A stretch of DNA of 64,000 nucleotides, from contig JABAKD010000002.1 of the NCBI GenBank assembly GCA_012845835.1, positions 24,718,518 to 24,782,517 on the forward strand, read 5' to 3'. Of this stretch, positions 59,209 to 64,000 are shown piece after piece. How positions within the stretch are numbered: position 1 is the first letter of the stretch; each line of letters opens with the position of its first letter. The notes beneath the pieces are model-generated. The model was not told where the DNA came from, did not search any database, and saw nothing but the letters and a program-made list of their open reading frames with translations. The stretch comes from Undaria pinnatifida (lineage: Eukaryota; Sar; Phaeophyceae; Laminariales; Alariaceae). The position numbers and the translations under genes are program-made.

Positions 59209-59254
<46 letters not shown>

Positions 59255-59301
59255 GCAGGCAGGCAGGCATGCAGACCGGCAGACAAACAAATAAATGGAC
59301 A

Positions 59302-59360
<59 letters not shown>

Positions 59361-59405
59361 AAGACAGACAGACAGACAGACAGACAGACAGGCCGACCGA
59401 CCGAC
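59080..59405. repeat. AGGC and AGAC tetranucleotide arrays
   Basis: (GGCA)n blocks at 59,080-59,205 interrupted by two copies of AAACTATGATAGCAGGCAG-like sequence, then (GACA)n to 59,390. The TDRQ/SVCLSVCL peptides are artefacts. Confidence 0.95.
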
Positions 59406-59935
59406 AGGCATGAACAGAAACACAGAGAAGACATACACACAGAGAAGAAAAACAATTTTCCCATGAAGCAGTCGCCCCCCCGTGGTTTATAACATTAGTG
59501 TTAACCTCGAACGCTACTATACAATTGATGAGGCTGGAGTCAGGTGTGTTCAAATCTCGGTAGGTGCGGAGTTCATTACTTTCCAGAGACACCAAAATTG
59601 ATTGCCGAAAGCGCGCTTTTATGTCGTGGGTAAGCACGTACACTCATTCGACGCGAGTCGACGGGGGGAAAGGTGCTGAATTATTCTCCTCGCGAAAAAA
59701 CGAAGACACGTACGGTAGTGGAGATGGGGGAGAACAGCCTGCCTAGTGGCACCAGATGTGAGATACGTCTAGGGCGGGAGAAGGACGAAGAAAAAAGCGC
59801 GAAGATATTATAGTGGGATGAGCAAAAGAAAAAGAACAAAAAGAAAATGGCGGAGTGTATTCTCAACCCTGTAGATGACATGACATCATTGCTGGAGACC
59901 GATATCGGGTGCAGATTCTAAATCGCGATTTTCTC

Positions 59936-60352
59936 GATCTTCCGGAAATCAAGGTCGGTTTTATACTTTTCACGTTATCGAATTTGAATCGAGATCAAAA
60001 GGTCGTATCTCATGATACGAGACGAGACGTGTCATGTATTCAAAAAACGTAAAAGTACGCTTCATTCAGCCGTGAGATCGACCAAAGAGGATTGTGATCA
60101 AAACTCATCTTCGCTGCATATAATATGAATGGTGTGTTTTTTTATAGATCTTCCGGAGATCAAGGTCGGTTTTATACTTTTCACGTTATCGAACCTGAAT
60201 CGAGATCAAAAGGTCGTAGCTCATGGCACGAGACGTGTCATTTATTCAAAAAACGTAAAAGTACGCTTCATTCAGCCGTGAGATCGACCAAAAAGGATTT
60301 TGATCAAAACTCATCTTCGCTGCATGTAATATGAATGGTGTGTTTTTTTATA
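59936..60352. repeat. ~210-bp tandem duplication
   Basis: GATCTTCCGGAAATCAAGG ... GAATGGTGTGTTTTTTTATA occurs twice in tandem (unit starts 59936 and 60148). Both carry a CGTGAGATCGACCAAA...CTCATCTTCGCTGCAT stretch resembling the foldback-arm family. Confidence 0.9.
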
Positions 60353-60899
60353 GTTCACTTTCGATGATTCCCCGGCCAAAAAACAGCATCAACCCCACCG
60401 AAACAAGCTACCCCGACCTCTGATCCGAACATGACACTGCCGCTGCCAACTCTACTGCCCCAAGCACAAGTCTGCTGATAACTCCCGCTCGTGGCAAGCA
60501 AGTTGCGCACACGAGAGGAACACGGAAAGAGAAGAAAACAGAAAAAACGATAGGGAAAACCAAACCGACAAAAAAAACGAATCGACAGCACTATTTCAAA
60601 AATTAGGGAGATTGACGAAGAATAATGACGCACCCGGCCGCGGGATAAATTCTACCTAAGCGAAGGCAGTAGGGCATTCGCTTTAACCTCTCTTTCTATG
60701 TATAACCCCGAAACTCCCGTTTCAAGACCCAAAAGTAGGCCCCTCTCGAGAAAGGGCTTATGTTCTGCGCATAGGGCAATACGACAAAACAACAAAGCAA
60801 TCTAAAAGATATGCGCATCGTTCCTCGAAACCAAAACCGTCTCAGATACCCCGTTCGGCACCTCCGACAAATCAGCTTGCGTCTCTCTTCTGATCCAGC

Positions 60900-61025
60900 T
60901 TCTCCTTCCCCCGTCCGTCGGCGTCCTCCGCCCCGACATTGTAGGAATGCGAGGGTCTACGGTCATACGATCACGTCTACGCACGAAGTGAGTACAGCCC
61001 CCCCCCCCGCCCCCCCGCCCCCCCT
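60900..61025 (+). repeat. C-tailed dispersed repeat, copy 5
   Basis: Shares GTCCTCCGCCCCGACATTG, TAGGAATGCGAGGGTCTACG, GTCATACGATCACG and GAAGTGAGTACAGC, and runs directly into CCCCCCCCGCCCCC. Confidence 0.75.
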
Positions 61026-61501
61026 ATCCGCACAGAGGCCAGCACACGAATGAAGACCCCTCCTGCTATCAGTAACACAAGCGAAAAAAACGCTCCTATG
61101 CGCCACCACTGACGCCGCTGCTCGTATAGCGAACGACGTTGAAAACCTTTAAAGACAGCAACGTAAACCGTCCAACAACCCCCCACCAGCGTTCCCCTTG
61201 AGCGGCCTCCTTGACCTCAAGCACAACAGAGCGCCGATGATGGCGGAAACGAAAAAACAACAGGAAAAGTACCAGGAGCGCAAAACTCGAACACCCCGGG
61301 AGCGTGTGCACCAGAGGAAAAACAAGTAAGCACACCCCAAGCAAGGACAAACCTCTGTATCGATCTTTTTCGGTGGTAAATAGCGTGGCAGCAGGGAAGG
61401 CCAGGGGGAGGCGCGGGGGGGGGAGGATAATAACTGTTCCTTGAAGATCTCCTCTGAAGCAAAAACCCCCTTTTAGGCGCTTGTTGTACTAAAAATGTAG
61501 A

Positions 61502-63874
61502 TTAGGCCATCCAGGAGGGTTTGCGGAAGTTCTTCCCGGAGTAGACGGCCTTGTCGCCGAGCTCTTCCTCGATGCGCAGAAGCTTCCGAGGACAAGCGCG
61601 AGGTGGGAAGACGGCAAGACGGGGGGGGGGGGGGGGGTTAAAAAAAACATGTAGGAGCGGACACGTTAGTAATGGATAAGCAAGTCAGAATGTGTATTCG
61701 TTGTTTTTTGGTGTATAACGTCTCAGTAATAAAAAGCAGAGCTTCATGTGACAGATAACGACAAGACAGCCCCCACGCAGGACCGTATGATAGAGCTTCC
61801 AACTCCTGCAGTGCTCAAATCCATCCTTTGCTTAATTTTACTAGTATAGTAAAATAACCGTGGGCATCAACATTAAGTTTGCCTTTTGACAACGTAAAGC
61901 GCACGATTCAGTCCAACATAGAACAAAATGGATCTGATCTACCACGATCATACCATAACATACCATAGCACACCCTGCACCCCACTACACCCCACCACAC
62001 CACACGTGGTTGTATTCCGCCAAGAGCTCGGACCGCCACGGCGCGCCGGTCTTGATCTGCCCCGAGCTCAGGCCAACCGCGAGGTCTATACTATATTTCT
62101 ACCGTGCCATACCATACACTACAGTACACCATACCAAACCACACCACACCACACCAAACCATACAACACTACGCAATAGCCACCCCACCACATACCTGGT
62201 TGTACTTCGCCAAGCGCTCGGACCGGCACGGCGCGCCAGTCTTGATCTGCCCCGTGCACAGGCCAACGGCGAGGTCGGCGATGTAGTTGTCCTCCGTCTC
62301 GCCCGACCGATGCGACGTCATGACTCCCCACCCGCTCTGCTTGGACAGCTTAACCGCGTCAATCGACTCCGACACAGACCCGATCTGGTTCACCTGCATT
62401 GCCGGGGAAATATCCGACGACGTATACACTACGTATCAATCAGGTGTGTGTATGTACTACCCGGTTCAGATTCTCAGCGGTTTTCAAATAGCACCTGCGA
62501 TTCGCAGGAAATACGCGGTTTTAGGATTTTTGTGCTCCAAGACCTAATATTATGGGAAAAAATATTTTTGGCTCTCAGAACTGAATTCTGGGCCAATTAT
62601 ACCAGTTTTATTCGGCTGGACTGTCGAGAACACCGATACTCTCTTCAAGATCCATCACGTAGTTTTCCGAGGGCTTTCTGGAGCAGTTCTCCGTTTCTCC
62701 AGGGTCTCGTTTTGATTTTTGGCGCAACAAACCAGTTTTCGGAAATATGCAATGTTGCTCAAAACTGGGGCCAAAAATAATTGATTTTTGAGGATATTTG
62801 GCTAAAAATCATGATGTCGTCAGACCTGGCAAATTGGACGAACAGACAAACTACGAGTCTGGTGAAACGGGTAAGTGCGTCAGAAAGCTCTCGGAAAACG
62901 ACGGGGAGCATTATGAATAGTCTACAGGTGTTTTTGGTCGTCCCGCCGAGTAAATCGCGTATGATTAGCCAAAAACCTCAGTTCTGAGGGCCCAAAAGTA
63001 ATTTCCCATAATAGTTGGTATAACCGCTGACGGAACATAACGTGGTCGTGCGGGGCTCCGTGGATGCACTACCTTCCGTTTGAATTCGAAAAGTGCTGCA
63101 GCGGTATCCCTTTTAGAACCGCAACGGCGTCCTGGGCACAGACCACTGGGACTCAGTGTTGCACATTTTTTTCAGGCGCAACATACACCCCGTTTTGAAA
63201 ACGCACCGCCGATTTGAGCACAAAACCATTCGCAGCAACGGTGCTTCTGTCTCATCTACAAAACGAACCGACTTACTGGACGTGGACTACTTGGCCCCCG
63301 AGACGCAAACTTTACGCAGCAGGACATAGTAAAAAAACGGGTCAAAGTAATGAGCCTTGAAGTATCAGGACGGGCATTGGCATCATGGTGTCGTTCGTTA
63401 GAAATAACGAATGTGCAGTTAACACATTCCTGGACAAACTCACAAACGACAAGGTATAACAAGTTAGCCTCTGCCTGCGACTTACATATTTTAAACCATT
63501 AAAACTTTTCAACCACAAACACTTTAACAATTCAAACTTCGATTGAGAAAGATGCAGGTATTGTTACTATCACGTTATTAATATACCGCGATACACACAC
63601 AACAACACACACAATAACACACCTTGAGAAGCAAGGCGTTGCAAGCGCCCTCGTCGGCTGCCGTCTGGATGCGCTTGATGTTCGTCACCGTCAAGTCGTC
63701 GCCCACCACCTGCACCTTCTCGCCGTTCTTCGAGCTGAACTCGATCCATCCCGCCCAGTCGTCCTGGTCGAAGCCGTCCTCGATGGAAACGATGGGGAAG
63801 TCCTCCGTGAGCTTCTTGTAATAGTCGCCCAGCTGGGCGGCGGTCAGCTTCTCGGCGCCGGTGCTGTCCTTGTT
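61502..63874 (-). CDS. ENO: Enolase (2-phosphoglycerate dehydratase), C-terminal exons
   Basis: Cytosolic glycolytic enzyme converting 2-phosphoglycerate to phosphoenolpyruvate. The three exons are 63874-63623, 62393-62196 and 61582-61502, all phase 0, giving 176 codons. They contain '[14 protein letters not shown]' and 'GDDLTVTN' (the Mg2+-binding Glu and Asp), 'ALLLK' joined to '[14 protein letters not shown]' (catalytic Lys), '[20 protein letters not shown]' (active-site His), '[19 protein letters not shown]' (second active-site Lys) and '[19 protein letters not shown]', ending RKPSWMA, stop. Known catalytic residues are all present, so the enzyme is probably active. The N-terminal ~60% lies right of the window. 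Introns carry a foldback MITE and a relic duplicate of the middle exon end. Confidence 0.97.
62006..62086 (-). pseudogene. Relic duplicate of enolase exon end
   Basis: The 81 bases align without gap to the last 81 bases of the real exon (62196-62276), 190 bp away. They translate as '[16 protein letters not shown]' then '[11 protein letters not shown]', against '[16 protein letters not shown]' and '[11 protein letters not shown]'. The frame is fully open and a GT follows at the position of the real donor. The real residues Cys, Arg and Lys are replaced by Trp, Leu and Glu. Flanking CACACCACACC-rich intron sequence is duplicated too. It lies in the last enolase intron. Confidence 0.85.
62548..63013. 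mobile_element. Foldback MITE in enolase intron
   Basis: The left end TATTATGGGAAA continues to GGCTCTCAGAACTGA. The right end is its inverse (TCAGTTCTGAGGGCCCAAAA ... TTTCCCATAATA). Internal segments also pair (TTTTCCGAGGGCTTTCTGGA with CAGAAAGCTCTCGGAAAA), so the 466 bp is nearly one long hairpin. The bases TA at both outer edges could be the target duplication. No coding capacity. Confidence 0.8.
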
Positions 63875-64000
63875 CTGCGAAGGCGAAACAACAACATGAA
63901 AAAAAGTGGTTCAACGACGGTCAAGCGGTACATTGTTTAGGGCGTGCTGCTTCTGTTCTGCAAACGCGAAAAAAACAAGAAAACAAAAAAACGTAATTGA

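Larger units (their letters stand above)
57959..61501. other. Interval between bZIP 5' end and enolase 3' end
   Basis: Should hold the bZIP promoter and 5' UTR exon(s) and the enolase 3' UTR. No core promoter element stands out. Repeats dominate: GGCA/GACA arrays at 59.08-59.40 kb, the 50.6-kb-related repeat at 59.65 kb, the tandem pair at 59.94-60.35 kb and C-tailed copy 5 at 60.9 kb. I see no further gene. Confidence 0.6.

Noticed and set aside
59080..59492. Open frames TDRQ.../SVCLSVCL... on both strands
   Set aside because: Pure translation of AGAC/AGGC microsatellites.
1..64000. Intact tRNA or rRNA genes
   Set aside because: Only SINE-type tRNA-like heads were found, without a full cloverleaf. 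No rRNA-like sequence was recognised by eye; a covariance-model scan was not possible.

Overview
The window is nuclear DNA of a eukaryote, most likely a stramenopile and probably a brown alga. The reasons are: genes split into many short exons (about 60-320 bp) by long GT-AG introns with pyrimidine-rich acceptors; a bZIP protein of the type I associate with stramenopiles (basic region read as NRVHARNTRARKK, followed by a 'LPITPYRAF' domain); glycine/alanine-rich low-complexity inserts in coding exons; and introns full of poly-C/G runs, microsatellites and transposon debris. Species cannot be fixed from the sequence alone.

Layout. (1) 573-10,104, minus strand: 13 consecutive exons of the second-largest subunit of RNA polymerase I (RPA135/POLR1B type), about 667 codons with consistent splice phases. 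The 5' end is unresolved and the 3' third or more lies left of the window. (2) 10,105-21,859: no convincing host gene. It is a repeat field with tandem duplications, a tRNA-derived SINE, a perfect 463-bp duplication split by a terminal-inverted-repeat (TIR) element, and a foldback element. (3) 21,860-36,648, plus strand: a Tubby-like protein gene ending in a clear Tubby C-terminus. Its introns hold a decayed Ty1/copia element (29.1-32.2 kb), a 60-bp minisatellite and a TIR transposon. (4) 36,649-41,457: intergenic, with a diverged ~370-bp tandem array. (5) 41,458-57,958, minus strand: a bZIP transcription factor gene. One gap of 11.7 kb between recognised exons contains many repeats and probably the missing leucine-zipper exon. 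(6) 58.0-61.5 kb: intergenic repeats. (7) 61,502-63,874, minus strand: the last three exons of enolase; the rest lies beyond the right edge.

The four host genes are unrelated housekeeping or regulatory genes and show no operon-like or pathway clustering. The most unusual content is repetitive: a dispersed element whose five copies each abut a C-rich tract, a SINE family, two elements sharing the terminal motif GTGTTTGCG and carrying CAG-repeat cargo, a 463-bp perfect duplication bracketing one of them, a palindromised copia fragment, and a relic duplicate of the enolase active-site exon end. Long open frames over the short-period arrays (for example 45.0-45.7 kb) are artefacts of repeats, not genes.
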